A stretch of DNA of 64,000 nucleotides from an uncultured Clostridia bacterium (lineage in GTDB: Bacteria; Bacillota; Clostridia; Christensenellales; DTU072), in the NCBI GenBank assembly GCA_934274515.1, contig CAKQTC010000007.1, forward strand, positions 62,001 through 126,000, in the 5' to 3' direction. The notes below the pieces were generated by a model. It did no database searches. It was given only the letters and a program-made list of their open reading frames with translations, and was not told the DNA's origin. Of this stretch, positions 41,460 through 51,700 are shown piece by piece. Numbering within the stretch: position 1 is the stretch's first letter; each line of letters starts with the position of its first letter. The translations under genes and the position numbers were made by a program.

Positions 41460-42187
41460 TACTTATCTTCCGTGTCGTCGCGTTTGTCGCGGGGCATATC
41501 GCTTTCGTCCGAAAACTGGCTCTTTTCCGTATTTTCCGCGTCGCTTCGGGCGGCGATTTGCTCGTTCGTTATCGTCTCGCCGTTGTTAAGCGACGCGAGA
41601 GCGTTTTCTTTCTTTCTCTTTTCTTCCAACGCTTTTTCGTCTTTGGAATAGAAGAAAATAACGTAAATGAGCAACACGATAGTTCCTACCGTCAAACAAC
41701 TGTCGGCAAAGTTAAACACTGCAAAATCAATAAGTTCGAAATAAACGAAATCTCTTACGTATCCGAACGCGAGTCTGTCTATGATATTTCCGACCGCTCC
41801 GGCAAGTATAAGAATAAGCGCGCTTCTGAGCCACAAATTACGTCTGCTATACGAGTAAAAAAGGAATATAAACAAAACAACTGCGCAAACGATGCTCACC
41901 GCGGTAAGCGCACCTGTTTTTCCTGCGAAAATACCAAAACTTGCCCCCGTATTTTCCACCGCCTCAAAGCAAATTACGCCTTTAATTATATTGATTCTCC
42001 CGTTTTGCTTGCACGCGCCGTAAATAAAATGCTTGGTAAGCAAATCAACCGCCAAAAAAGCGGCGGATATTAAAAGTTCTATTAAACAGGTAATCCACCT
42101 TTTTTTATCGCGTATCGCTACGTTAAACGATTTTTTCGTTTCGTTAAAAAACTCTTTCGCGCTTATCTTTTCTTGCGTATTTTTCAT
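41459..42187 (-). CDS. lspA: Lipoprotein signal peptidase LspA with a long charged tail
   Basis: LspA cleaves the signal peptide of prolipoproteins in the membrane. The 242-residue protein has four membrane spans and the two catalytic aspartates in GNIIDRLAFGYVRDFV and FNFADSCLTVG. A 35-residue N-terminal extension and a hydrophilic C-terminal tail of about 60 residues make it longer than the usual 150-170 residues. The lipoproteins encoded here (ZnuA, the metallophosphoesterase, the giant InlB-repeat protein) are its expected substrates. AAGGAG precedes the ATG. Confidence 0.94.
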   Translation of the reverse strand: MKNTQEKISAKEFFNETKKSFNVAIRDKKRWITCLIELLISAAFLAVDLLTKHFIYGACKQNGRINIIKGVICFEAVENTGASFGIFAGKTGALTAVSIVCAVVLFIFLFYSYSRRNLWLRSALILILAGAVGNIIDRLAFGYVRDFVYFELIDFAVFNFADSCLTVGTIVLLIYVIFFYSKDEKALEEKRKKENALASLNNGETITNEQIAARSDAENTEKSQFSDESDMPRDKRDDTEDK

Positions 42188-42198
42188 TTTTCTCCTTG

Positions 42199-42474
42199 CT
42201 ATCCGCTCTTAACCGACGTTATTTTAACACCGTCGGGAATAAGAATGAACATCTTGTATTTTAGTTTCTTTATACTGCCTCGAAGCGCAAACGTCGCTCC
42301 GCTCAAAAAATCAAGCATCCTTTGCGCTACGTTCGGCGGCACTGTCTCGAAGTCGATTATAACGCCTTCTTTCCGTTTTAACTTCTTCACGACGTCTTCC
42401 ACGTCCGCGAATTTCGTCGGAACGACGGGGATTATTTCTTTTCTTTCCCTCAATCCTTCCGACTTATCGCTCAT
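42199..42474 (-). CDS. sepF: SepF-type cell division protein, core domain only
   Basis: SepF bundles and anchors FtsZ filaments at the division site. The 91 residues cover only the C-terminal SepF fold (FADVEDVVKKLKRKEGVIIDF, shortened, then AQRMLDFLSGATFALRGSI and FILIPDGVKI). The N-terminal amphipathic helix that ties SepF to the membrane is absent, and the upstream yggS gene ends three bases before, leaving no room for it. It may need another anchor or have a different role. Linkage yggS-sepF matches ylmE-ylmF. Confidence 0.88.
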   Translation of the reverse strand: MSDKSEGLRERKEIIPVVPTKFADVEDVVKKLKRKEGVIIDFETVPPNVAQRMLDFLSGATFALRGSIKKLKYKMFILIPDGVKITSVKSG

Positions 42475-42476
42475 AA

Positions 42477-43130
42477 TTAAACGTAACTCCTTTCTCCGAA
42501 AATCGCTCGTCCGGGTCTGACTATCGTCGCTCCGCTCTCCGCGGCTATAAGATAATCCCCGCTCATTCCCATAGACAGTTCTTTTAGCGTTTCCGTTTTG
42601 CGCTTGAAAAACTCCTCGTATACCCGTTCAAACGTCTTTCTTAACGCGGTTTCGTCGTACCAAAGCGGCACGACCGCCATAAGTCCGTCTACTTCTATCC
42701 TGTCATACTTACTTACTTCGTCTAAAAACGCGTCGAGATCCTCAATGCATATTCCGCCCTTGTTCTCTTCTTTCCCGGCGTTTATTTCAATAAGCGTCTT
42801 TTGTTTCTCTTTGCCTTTCTTTACGCACTCTTTTTGAATAGCCGCGCAAAGTTCCGGTCTGTCAAGGCTATGTATAAGTTCAACCTTGTCAATTATATAC
42901 TTTACCTTATTTGTCTGAATTCTGCCTATAAAATCCCACCTATATGCGTCGGTGTATTTTTCCACTAATTCTTGCACGCGGTTTTCGCCCGCCGCAAGCA
43001 CCATATGGGTTTCCATACATCTTGTTACGGTATCCCTATCGCGCGTTTTGGTAGCGGCGACTATTTGGCAGTTTTTATTGATTTCGTCAAGACGCGCTCT
43101 AATTAATGCGACGTTTTCTTCTATTGTCAT
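42477..43130 (-). CDS. yggS: PLP homeostasis protein (YggS/YlmE family)
   Basis: A 217-residue fold-type III protein that binds pyridoxal phosphate and balances vitamin B6 pools without known catalysis. Family marks are the PLP lysine in IVAATKTRD, GENRVQELVEKY, WDFIGRIQTNKVKYI, the SMGMSGDYLIAAESGAT phosphate-binding loop and RPGRAIFGER. It is upstream of sepF as in Bacillus. Confidence 0.93.
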   Translation of the reverse strand: MTIEENVALIRARLDEINKNCQIVAATKTRDRDTVTRCMETHMVLAAGENRVQELVEKYTDAYRWDFIGRIQTNKVKYIIDKVELIHSLDRPELCAAIQKECVKKGKEKQKTLIEINAGKEENKGGICIEDLDAFLDEVSKYDRIEVDGLMAVVPLWYDETALRKTFERVYEEFFKRKTETLKELSMGMSGDYLIAAESGATIVRPGRAIFGERSYV

Positions 43131-43157
43131 TTCTTTTTTCTCGTTTTTTCTTATCGT

Positions 43158-43778
43158 TTATTCTTTTATCGTTTCTACTCTGTTAATACTGACTTCGTAG
43201 GCTACTTTCTCGCTGACGTTGCCTTCTTCGTCGACTTTTTGATATACTCTGGACTGAATTCTGCCGTTTACCGTAATTTTATCTCCTACGGGAATATCTT
43301 TTACGTATCTGGCGTTTCTCCCCCAAGCGATGCAAGGCAGATAATCGCTTTTATTATACGCTCTGTTCACGGCGAGAAGCACGTCGCATATTTCTCTCTT
43401 AAACGGGGTCATTCTGTAAATCGGTTCTTTGCATACATAACCCGTAACGTCGATGGTGTTCGGATTTCTCGTTTCGTCGTTATCCAAAACTTCACGAACG
43501 AAAAGCGTAAGCAACAATTTGCTTTTACCGTCTACCATTTTATTATAACTTCTAAGTTGTCCGGCAAACGTTACCTGACTTCCTTCTTCGATACCCGTTC
43601 CTTCAAGCAATCGCTCGCTTATGGTGAAAGGAATTTCGTCAAGTTGTTCGCTAAGCCTAGGTACGCTCAAAATGCTTTCGTAAAATCCTTCTCCGTACAT
43701 CTGATGCGAATAAATCGGCTTGCTCTTGACCACGCCGCACAACGTTGCGGCATTGTTGTTCATCATTTCATAATTCAT
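43158..43778 (-). CDS. Two-domain single-stranded DNA-binding-like protein
   Basis: A 206-residue protein with two OB-fold modules like those of Clostridial SSB-family proteins. Module one is about residues 8-100 (ATLCGVVKSKPIYSHQMYG, VTFAGQLRSYNKM) and module two about 105-200 (IDVTGYVCKEPIYRMTPFKRE, shortened, YLPCIAWGRNARYV, KITVNGRIQSR). It lacks the acidic tail of replicative SSB, so it is probably an accessory paralogue. The GTG/ATG choice is not an issue because the ATG at 43778 is the only good start. Confidence 0.8.
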   Translation of the reverse strand: MNYEMMNNNAATLCGVVKSKPIYSHQMYGEGFYESILSVPRLSEQLDEIPFTISERLLEGTGIEEGSQVTFAGQLRSYNKMVDGKSKLLLTLFVREVLDNDETRNPNTIDVTGYVCKEPIYRMTPFKREICDVLLAVNRAYNKSDYLPCIAWGRNARYVKDIPVGDKITVNGRIQSRVYQKVDEEGNVSEKVAYEVSINRVETIKE

Positions 43779-43796
43779 ACTCTCGTACTCCCATAA

Positions 43797-44576
43797 TTAA
43801 GTAATTGCCGAATGTTGCGTTCCGTTGTTGTCTACGTAGTAATTTTCGGTCAGCACCAGTTCATCCATTCTTACAAGACGCAATCCTTTGTTCTTTAATC
43901 CCAAAAGAACAACCGGTAAGGCGTCAAGTATATGCTCGCTGTTGTTGTGACAGAGTATAACGGACCCGTTTTTAGTCTTCGGCAGTATTCTTTCGGCAAT
44001 CCGACTACCGGACAAACCTTTCCAGTCGAGACTGTCAACGTCCCATTGTACACCCGTTAGTTTTTGCTCTTCGAGTACCGTCATCAGAGTGTCGTTGTAT
44101 TCCCCGAACGGTGCTCTAAAATAAGTAACGGTCTGTCCCGTTAGTTCTTTCACCTTATCCGAAACCGCGGAAATTTCCTTTTCCATCTCCGCTTTCGACA
44201 GTTTGTTAAAATGCGGATGATTTGCGCTGTGGTTTCCTATAAGGTGTCCCCTGTTCGATATTTCCTTTACGGTTTCAGGATACGCGTCAATCCAAAAACC
44301 TACAAGGAAGAACGTTGCCTTAACGTCGTATTCGTCGAGAATATCGAGAATTTTTAACGTCTTGTCTGCGCCCCACGCGGCATCGAAACTTATCGCCGCG
44401 ATTTTTTCGTCCGTGTCTACCGAATATACGGGAATTTTTCTTTTCCCCGCCGCATCGGTTTCGACTAACTTTTTTTTCGACGCTATTCCGTACCAAGTAA
44501 GCACGGACGCGCACACGAGCAACGCTATCAGCACCACGGCTATCGCTACCCGACTTTTTTTAAGAACTACGAACAT
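43797..44576 (-). CDS. Polysaccharide deacetylase (PdaB/YlxY-like NodB domain)
   Basis: A 259-residue membrane-anchored enzyme that probably removes acetyl groups from peptidoglycan or a related glycan outside the cell. One N-terminal span (about 8-30) is followed by the NodB domain: motif 1 SFDAAWG (Asp pair partly replaced, typical of sporulation-type enzymes), metal-binding HSANHPHF, motif 3 RAPFGEYN, and a late LCHNN. The ATG at 44576 is preferred over GTG at 44588 because GAGGTG sits just before it. A sporulation link is plausible from the neighbouring yqfC-yqfD block. Confidence 0.85.
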   Translation of the reverse strand: MFVVLKKSRVAIAVVLIALLVCASVLTWYGIASKKKLVETDAAGKRKIPVYSVDTDEKIAAISFDAAWGADKTLKILDILDEYDVKATFFLVGFWIDAYPETVKEISNRGHLIGNHSANHPHFNKLSKAEMEKEISAVSDKVKELTGQTVTYFRAPFGEYNDTLMTVLEEQKLTGVQWDVDSLDWKGLSGSRIAERILPKTKNGSVILCHNNSEHILDALPVVLLGLKNKGLRLVRMDELVLTENYYVDNNGTQHSAIT

Positions 44577-44802
44577 TCGACACCTCACATTTTAAGGCTT
44601 AACGCTTGTCGATTTTTGATATTATCGGTCGATAAAACTCGTATTATATCGCCAAATCGAACCACGCCGTCTTGTGTTTTATTCTTATTGTCAAATAACG
44701 CTTTTTATTACTGTTTTCTTATATTCGCTCGTTTTTTGCCGACTTTGCTAACGCCTTGCTCCCAAACATACGGGCTATGTCCGTTATTATTATAATTCGC
44801 TC

Positions 44803-44828
44803 TTCGGGCGGGCGGGTGGGGCGACGCG
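44803..44828 (+). repeat. G-rich intergenic repeat, copy B
   Basis: TTCGGG-C-GGG-C-GGG-T-GGGG followed by CGACGCG, between purD and the deacetylase. The gap 44577-44894 (318 bp) contains this element and AT-rich sequence with a TATAAT near 44645, and no gene. Confidence 0.8.
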
Positions 44829-44894
44829 CTTTGCTTTTATTTACGTAATCGAAAAGCGGGAAGAATCTTCTCGCTTTCTCCTTGCAAACAATTT

Positions 44895-46163
44895 TTAATC
44901 TTCGCTGTCTTTCGCTATGTCTTTTCGATAATGCATCCCGTCGTAAGTTATCTTTCCGATATTCGCGTATACTCTTTCGGCACATTCTTTTTTCGTTTCG
45001 CCGAAACTTGCGACGCTTATTACTCTGCCACCGCTTGTTCTGAGTTCTCCGTCCACGATTTTGGTCCCTGCATGGAACAACGAAACGTCATCGTCAACGT
45101 TGTCCGCTATCGTGATTTTGTGATTTGCCGTATATTCGAGCGGATAACCGCCGCTAGTCGCGACTACGCATACTCCGCTGCATTTTTTTATCTTGACGTC
45201 GATTTGGTCGAGCGTTCCGTCGATTACCGCATTGAAAATGTCCAACAACGGCGTTTCTATAAGGGGTATCAATACTTGCCCTTCGACGTCGCAAAGCCTA
45301 GAAACAAAGTCAACTACCTTTACAGACCCGTCTTCCGCGATAATTATGCTGAACGCGATTGCTCCCTTGTATTCGCAACCTTCCTCTTTTAATGCGTTAA
45401 TCGTAGGCATTATTATTTCGTCGTACACCCTTTTTTCTACTTCTTCCGTATACGATTTTGCAGGAAGACTCGCGCCCATTCCGGCAGTGCTCATACCTAA
45501 ATTTCCGTCGAAAACTCTTCGATAGTTTTCCACGCCCGTAAGCGGCACGACGTGCGTTCCGTCGCTAAATGCGGTAACCGTAACCATATCGCCTTTTACG
45601 AACTCTTCTATGTCGATTTTATCGCCGGACGAACCGAAAAGTTTTGCTACCATTATATCGTATGCAGCGTTTTCCGCTTCCCTTAACGTACGACAGAACA
45701 TAATTCCTTTACCGCCCGTTCTGCCGTTCGTCTTTAACACCAACGGAAAACTTTGCGTTTTTATATACTTTTTCGCTTGCATATAATCGTTGCATATCTT
45801 GAAAGACGGTGCGGGTATTCGGTATTTTGCACATAAATTGCCGGCAAATTCTTTACTCGCTTCCACTTCTGCCGCTTTTGCGCTGCAACCGAACGCTCTG
45901 TGTCCTTTGGCGTTAAGCAAATCGGTAAGTCCTTGAGCAAGCAGTTCGTCCGGGCTTACGATGGTAAGACCTATATTAGGGTTTGCGTCAAGAAACTCGA
46001 CTATACCGTCAAAATCGAAAATATTCATCTTGATACAAGTCGCTATCCCTGCTAATCCGCCGTTGCCGGGTATACAAAAGATATTGTTCACCCTCTCGTC
46101 TTTTTTCAACGCGATTGCAAGCGCGTGTTCTCTTCCGCGCGAGCCGATAAGTAATACGTCCAT
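44895..46163 (-). CDS. purD: Phosphoribosylamine-glycine ligase (GAR synthetase)
   Basis: PurD joins glycine to phosphoribosylamine with ATP in the second step of purine synthesis. The 422-residue ATP-grasp enzyme shows MDVLLIGSRGREHALA at the start, the IPGNGGLAG loop, the ATP-grasp region VLKTNGRTGGKGIMFC, and a late GGYPLEYTANHKI. PurD in many bacteria has GCR..E in place of this ending. No other pur gene is nearby, so it stands apart from a purine operon. Confidence 0.93.
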   Translation of the reverse strand: MDVLLIGSRGREHALAIALKKDERVNNIFCIPGNGGLAGIATCIKMNIFDFDGIVEFLDANPNIGLTIVSPDELLAQGLTDLLNAKGHRAFGCSAKAAEVEASKEFAGNLCAKYRIPAPSFKICNDYMQAKKYIKTQSFPLVLKTNGRTGGKGIMFCRTLREAENAAYDIMVAKLFGSSGDKIDIEEFVKGDMVTVTAFSDGTHVVPLTGVENYRRVFDGNLGMSTAGMGASLPAKSYTEEVEKRVYDEIIMPTINALKEEGCEYKGAIAFSIIIAEDGSVKVVDFVSRLCDVEGQVLIPLIETPLLDIFNAVIDGTLDQIDVKIKKCSGVCVVATSGGYPLEYTANHKITIADNVDDDVSLFHAGTKIVDGELRTSGGRVISVASFGETKKECAERVYANIGKITYDGMHYRKDIAKDSED

Positions 46164-46203
46164 TCGCTCTCTCCTTTTTCTTACTCCGAAAAGTAGAAGT
46201 TAT

Positions 46204-48033
46204 TTATTTTTTTCCTTTGACAATCTCTATTTCGAACTCTACGTTCGACGGTTCGCTCGGAACAAGAAACTCTTTAAGATACGTCCCTATCAAGCCTTCG
46301 TCGATAAGTCCGCCTAAATCGAGTTCTTTATCCCCTATGTATTTTTCGTATCCGTTTATGACGTTGTTCGTAAGTCCGTTCACCAGCGGTACTACGAGAT
46401 GCTGATTTTTAAGCATCGTTAAATCCTTACCGAGAGATAATATAACCTTACCGATTAACCCGTCTTTTTCGTCTTCGCCTTTAACGAAGTCCGCGCCGAT
46501 TTTCGCCGCAATCGGCATAAAATTGCTTTTGTAACATTCGAGTTTCCCGTCTTTATATAAATACTCGGTATTTAATTCGAGTTTTTCCGTTATCCCGATT
46601 TTGCCTAGTTCATCGTTTATCTTGTCCTGCGCCGCGGCAAGGTTTTCAAAAACCTGAAAAACGGTATATTTGATAAGTATTCCGAATTCGTCTTCCGTAA
46701 AATCTCTGTCTCCGCGTATAACTTCCGCAAGACACGCGTTCGCAAACTCCGTAAAATTTTTATACTCGACTTTCGGCATTTTTAACCCGTATTTTTCTAG
46801 CGTGCGCTCCATGCTTACGCCGTCGGTTTCGTCTTTTTTATAATACGGCGCGGAAATCGTCTTTTTTATTACGTCGCTACGGACTATTTTCCAAGCGTTT
46901 TCGTACTTGCTCATCTTATTCGGAAGTTTTTTTCCTAACAAACCGCCATCGTCGGCAATCCCGGAATACAACCTTCCCATATAGTCGAACAAATACCCTT
47001 TCGCATACTCGCGATAATTGTCCGCTATACGTTTTTTATCGTTTTCCGACAAGTATTCGGGCAAATATTCCTTTTTGACTTTTGTCATTTCCACGCTCTT
47101 AACCGAAAGTTTTTTGCCAATTTTTACTTCCCTGTACGACGTGTTGTACATTGCAAGACTGTTGGTCATAACTTCGTAAATCGAATTCGTTTCTTCGTCT
47201 TTAACTACGGTTCTTTCTTTGACGTCGTTAAAATGCATATGCCCTGCGAAAACTATTTTCGCACCGAGTTTTGCAATCGCGCCGAGAATTTCTTTGTTGT
47301 ACCCGTCTTCTGCCGAGCGCGAAAACGGCTCGATTAGCGCAGGCATATGGTTCATCAACGGTTTATGCGCCATTAACACGGGCGTTTTGCCTTGCGCGAC
47401 ACATTCTTTTACACGGTCTTCTATCCACAAACGATGCTCTTCGGTCATACCTTCTTTAATCGTATCGTCGTCGTTTTTATACTCGATGTTGTCTATCGCG
47501 ATAAGTCTGTGCGTTTCGTTTAACTCCGCGACATACGAAAGCGTTCCTTCAAAACGGTTAATCGACTGATCGTACCCGTACGGCGCAAAAATCTCGGCAA
47601 ACTTCTCTTTCGACATTCTGTTCGTCTTAATCGGTTTACCGTTTTTCGTTTCGTTAACGTCGTGATTACCGTTGATTACGAACGCTTTTAGTCCTTTTTC
47701 TTGCGCCTTTGCCAAAGCGTCCGCAACCGCTCTCGCACTTTCTTCGTCGCCGTTTTCCGTTAAATCGCCCGTAATAAGCAGATATTTACCTTTCTTTTTA
47801 ATAATATCGTCGATAAACGTACGAAAAATCGCGTCCGAGACGTGACGTAGTTTTTCGGTGTGTTCGAGCGAGGAATAGTTTTCCGCGGTCATCGTTTCGT
47901 TTGCCACAACGTGTGTGTCGGTACAAACGTACATTTTAATTTCGTTTTTATCCGAACACCCTACTGCGGCGAACACACAAAACACGCACAAAACGATAAG
48001 TATCGCTATTCTTAATAATTTAACTTTTCTCAT
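46204..48033 (-). CDS. Secreted metallophosphoesterase lipoprotein
   Basis: A 609-residue calcineurin-like phosphoesterase anchored outside the cell by a lipobox (FAAVGC at about residue 26). The metal-binding motifs are complete and in order: D-x-H in CTDTHVV, GDLTENG, GNHDV, MAHKP and FAGHMHFND. The C-terminal half (about 300-609) has no recognised fold. The substrate may be a nucleotide or phosphodiester outside the cell. Its start overlaps the end of the sirtuin gene by 4 bases, so the pair is coupled. Confidence 0.85.
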   Translation of the reverse strand: MRKVKLLRIAILIVLCVFCVFAAVGCSDKNEIKMYVCTDTHVVANETMTAENYSSLEHTEKLRHVSDAIFRTFIDDIIKKKGKYLLITGDLTENGDEESARAVADALAKAQEKGLKAFVINGNHDVNETKNGKPIKTNRMSKEKFAEIFAPYGYDQSINRFEGTLSYVAELNETHRLIAIDNIEYKNDDDTIKEGMTEEHRLWIEDRVKECVAQGKTPVLMAHKPLMNHMPALIEPFSRSAEDGYNKEILGAIAKLGAKIVFAGHMHFNDVKERTVVKDEETNSIYEVMTNSLAMYNTSYREVKIGKKLSVKSVEMTKVKKEYLPEYLSENDKKRIADNYREYAKGYLFDYMGRLYSGIADDGGLLGKKLPNKMSKYENAWKIVRSDVIKKTISAPYYKKDETDGVSMERTLEKYGLKMPKVEYKNFTEFANACLAEVIRGDRDFTEDEFGILIKYTVFQVFENLAAAQDKINDELGKIGITEKLELNTEYLYKDGKLECYKSNFMPIAAKIGADFVKGEDEKDGLIGKVILSLGKDLTMLKNQHLVVPLVNGLTNNVINGYEKYIGDKELDLGGLIDEGLIGTYLKEFLVPSEPSNVEFEIEIVKGKK

Positions 48034-48767
48034 TTGCCGTTTCCCGCCTTATTCGTTTCTTTTATTACTTCTTCTATATCTTCGTGCAAAACAAGTTCCG
48101 CGTCGCCGTCGTACGGCGTGTTTTGTTTGTTTATAAGCACGAGGTGTTTCCCCGAAAAAAACTTAACCAAATACGCCGCAGGATACACCGTAAGCGATGT
48201 GCCCGCCACAATAAGACAATCCGCCTTCTTTATCGCGTCTATCGCATTATTCCACACGTTATCGTCGAGCGGTTCTCCGTACATAACGACGTCCGGGCGA
48301 ACCATACCGCCACATTCGTCGCATTTCGGGATGCCGTTTTGCTTCATTACATATCCCAAACCGAACTTTTTTCTACAAACCGTGCAGTAATTCTTCTCCA
48401 CGCTTCCGTGAAGTTCGTACACGATTTTGCTTCCTGCTTTTTGGTGCAATCCGTCGATGTTTTGCGTAACTACCGCAATAAGTTTACCTTCTCTTTCGAG
48501 TTCGGCAAAAAACAAATGCGCCGTATTCGGTTTTGCGTTCGGATAAACCATTTTCGATTTATAAAACTCGTAAAACGTCGCGCTGTCATCGTACAATACG
48601 TCGTGCGAGATTATCTCTTCGGGCGAATATTTCGCGTTAGTTTTTTGCGAATACAAGCCGTTAGCCGAGCGAAAATCCGGAATGCCGCTGCCGCAACTTA
48701 TCCCTGCTCCGCTTAGCAAAACTATCGCGGTGCTGTCGTCTATGATTTGTTTTAACCGTTCGTTCAT
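48030..48767 (-). CDS. NAD-dependent protein deacetylase (sirtuin, Sir2/CobB)
   Basis: A 245-residue sirtuin that removes acyl groups from lysines using NAD+. It has GAGISCGSGIPDFRSANGLY, TQNIDGLHQKAG with the NID motif, the catalytic His in ELHGS, four zinc cysteines (CTVC and CDEC) and GTSLTVYPAA. It begins 9 bases after the giant lipoprotein and overlaps the metallophosphoesterase, so the three form one transcript. Confidence 0.94.
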   Translation of the reverse strand: MNERLKQIIDDSTAIVLLSGAGISCGSGIPDFRSANGLYSQKTNAKYSPEEIISHDVLYDDSATFYEFYKSKMVYPNAKPNTAHLFFAELEREGKLIAVVTQNIDGLHQKAGSKIVYELHGSVEKNYCTVCRKKFGLGYVMKQNGIPKCDECGGMVRPDVVMYGEPLDDNVWNNAIDAIKKADCLIVAGTSLTVYPAAYLVKFFSGKHLVLINKQNTPYDGDAELVLHEDIEEVIKETNKAGNGK

Positions 48768-48776
48768 AATCTTCCT

Positions 48777-51700
48777 TTAATCCACGCAATAATTTTCGTT
48801 AATTTTCACGGCGAGCCTTATTCCTTTACGAGAAGTAACCACGTCGGCGGAAAATTCTCCTTTATCGTTCACGAACATCGCTTTATTCCCCACATTACCC
48901 CATGACCGTAGCCAATAACCGCTTTCTCCGTCCGTTCCTTTTTTATACAACGCATAATCGCTGTATACGGGTTTACGCGTATCCGTTTTTTGTTCTGCGC
49001 ACTCTGCGTACGACGGAGCAAACAGATAATCGCTCGTATCGTTTTGCGTTGTCCAAGAAAGGTCTTTATCTTTATAATAACCGGTGTCGAGCGCGTTGCT
49101 TACCGTTCTGCTCGCAAGCGCGATAAAGTTCCTTTCTATTTCGGTAAAATGCGATTCTGCAAACAGCGACGTTATCTCTCCGCGAAGTTTACTCTTTTCC
49201 CAGTTGTTCGAATAATAACCGTTGCTGACGTTTGTGGAAACGTTGAACTCCGTATAGTCCAGCACGCAGGCGGACATGGCATACGAATCGCCGTTTTGTT
49301 CGGCTACCACGTTCCACCTTATCGGTTCGACGCGGTAACACAGCGTATCGCTTATTTTATGATAACGCGAACCGTCTTCGTAAGAAAAATATTTATATTT
49401 GTTCCTATAATCGTTCGGGTCGAGCGCGGCGTCCGTAGTGTTGCTGTACCCGAGTTGTTTTATAAACGTTTCGTCGGTTATTGCCGTTTGCGGATACATA
49501 CCGAGATAGAAGTATTTGCTTCCGTCCGCGTCGGTCAAAATTTGAACCTTTTTGACGGGTTTTCCCCATTTTGCGTAAACGGTCACATTCCCTTTATAAT
49601 TTTGCGGAATGATTTTTTCTATGGGTTTGGTATAAGTGTTATCGCTATACCAACCTTCGAATACGTAATATCCCTTAATTTCGCCTTTTTCTTTATAATA
49701 CTTATGCGGATTATACAAAAGTATTTCCGTCGTACTCTTCGCGTTAAAACTTGTCATATTGTACGGCGAGTTTATTACGTCCGTCGCGTTCATACTGTAC
49801 GATATGTTGTATAACCCGTCGATACCCGTATACTTCCATTCGCATTTTATTATCGGATTTTCGTCGCCGTCGTACACGATATAGTTATAACTTATTTCTT
49901 TTGAAATCGGTTCTTTGGGGAACTCTTCGTTTACTTTATCGTACAAGTACCACCCGACGAACGTGTAATTCGTCGAAGCGACCGCACCGAGCGCCCAGTA
50001 TTTCGCGCCTACGTTTTCGGTATATTCGGATTCTCTTTCGACGACTTTTAACGTATAACTCATATTGCCGCCGTCCGCGTCGGAAGTAACGACGTCAAGC
50101 GTCAATTTTTTCCATTTCGCCACGAGTTCTATATTCCCGAACGTATCGGCGTATTTAGGGTAGTCCGAGTATAAGATTTCGCACACTTCGGGATAAATAA
50201 CGTACTGTTTATCCCCGTCGCCTTTCACCGTTTCCGAATCAGTAACCAGCATACCGTTGCAGTACCAACCGTCGAACACGTAGGCTTGATTCGTTCTTTC
50301 GCTGTCGCTGTAATCCTTTGGCACGGCTATCGCCTTAACCGTTCCGCCGTAAGGAGCAAGGGGCGAACGTCTGCCGCTTATTACCACTTCGGGTGCCTGC
50401 AACGCGATTTCCACATCGTTCTCCGTTCCCTTTGCCGAAAGCGAAAGTTTATAGACTTTATTCTTCTCGACGTTGAACGTATACGTCTTATCGTTCGTTC
50501 CCACGGCGACGTACTCGTCTATCGCAACGCCGTTCGCTTCTTTAATCGATATTACGGTTTGCTGTCTGTTCGAGTAGTTACGAACGGTCGCTCGGTACGT
50601 TCCGTTTGTCACGGCTACGAAATAATAGTCTTTCTGTCTTTCCGTGACGTAGAATTTCCTTCCTTTCCCGTCGGCGTATACGGCGTTTGTTTCATCCGCG
50701 TTGTATTCCGACATCGGTATCCATTTTGCGTAAACTCTCAGGTCGCGTTTGATGTCCTTATCGAAGTTATATTCGGTTCCCGTACATTCGGTGTTATCGA
50801 ACCATCCGCCGAACATATACGCGCCGACGTTTTTATGCAAAACGTTATACGGATATTCGATTTTTTCGCCCGAATTAAGTAATTGCGACGGGATATCGCC
50901 GACGCCTTTGATTATGCTCTCTACCTTCGTGTTTAGGTCAAAAGTAACGGTTACATCGTACCCTTCTACGAACGTCTTCCCGGCGTTTTCGTTCTCGTTA
51001 TCGATTGTTATCGTGTATCTGCCGAATTTCATATCGACCATGCGGCTCGTTTCGGGCGCGGTTATCGTATAAACGGAGTTAATTTCAAGTAATTTATCCA
51101 TTTTATCGTACCAACCGATAAAGCAGTATTCTTGTTTATCGAACTTTGTTTTTAACGTCCATTTTTCGTCGTACGCAAGAACCAAACCATCGTTTTTTTC
51201 GACGTAACCGAAGTACATAAACTCGGTATTATCCACACTTTGCGCAATTTCGACATAACGTTTTGCTTTCTCGCTGACGCGGAAAAACTCGACTATAAGC
51301 CCTTCGGATATATCTTTCTCATTGCTTTTAACGCTGACTAATTCGGGAGAATTCTTTACAGACGGGATAATTTCGCCCGCTTTCGTCCGCACGAAGTACC
51401 CGAATCCGTCGGGGATTTCGACTTTAACTTCTATTACAAGCGTTCCGTCCGCGCCGTAATAGCCGTAATACGTGACGTAATCGACGAATTTCTTGTTCGT
51501 TTCCGTAATAAAATCTCTATATCCGTCTACGTAGTTGATTTGTTTATAAACCGCCGTAAGGGGTTCGGGCTGTTCGGTTGCTCCGTACGAGTAGTTCATT
51601 TCTTTTGAAACGTAATTATCAGCCGAAGTTAAATCCGATTTATTTTTCCAACCGAGAAAAACGTAACCTTTTATCGGTTTCGCGTTCACGATAAAACGCT

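Noticed and set aside
44719..44985. Reading frame across the G-rich repeat (KARRPTRPPEER)
   Set aside because: The frame overlaps the purD end, has no ribosome site, and the same peptide-like string appears wherever the DNA repeat occurs, so it is a by-product of the repeat.
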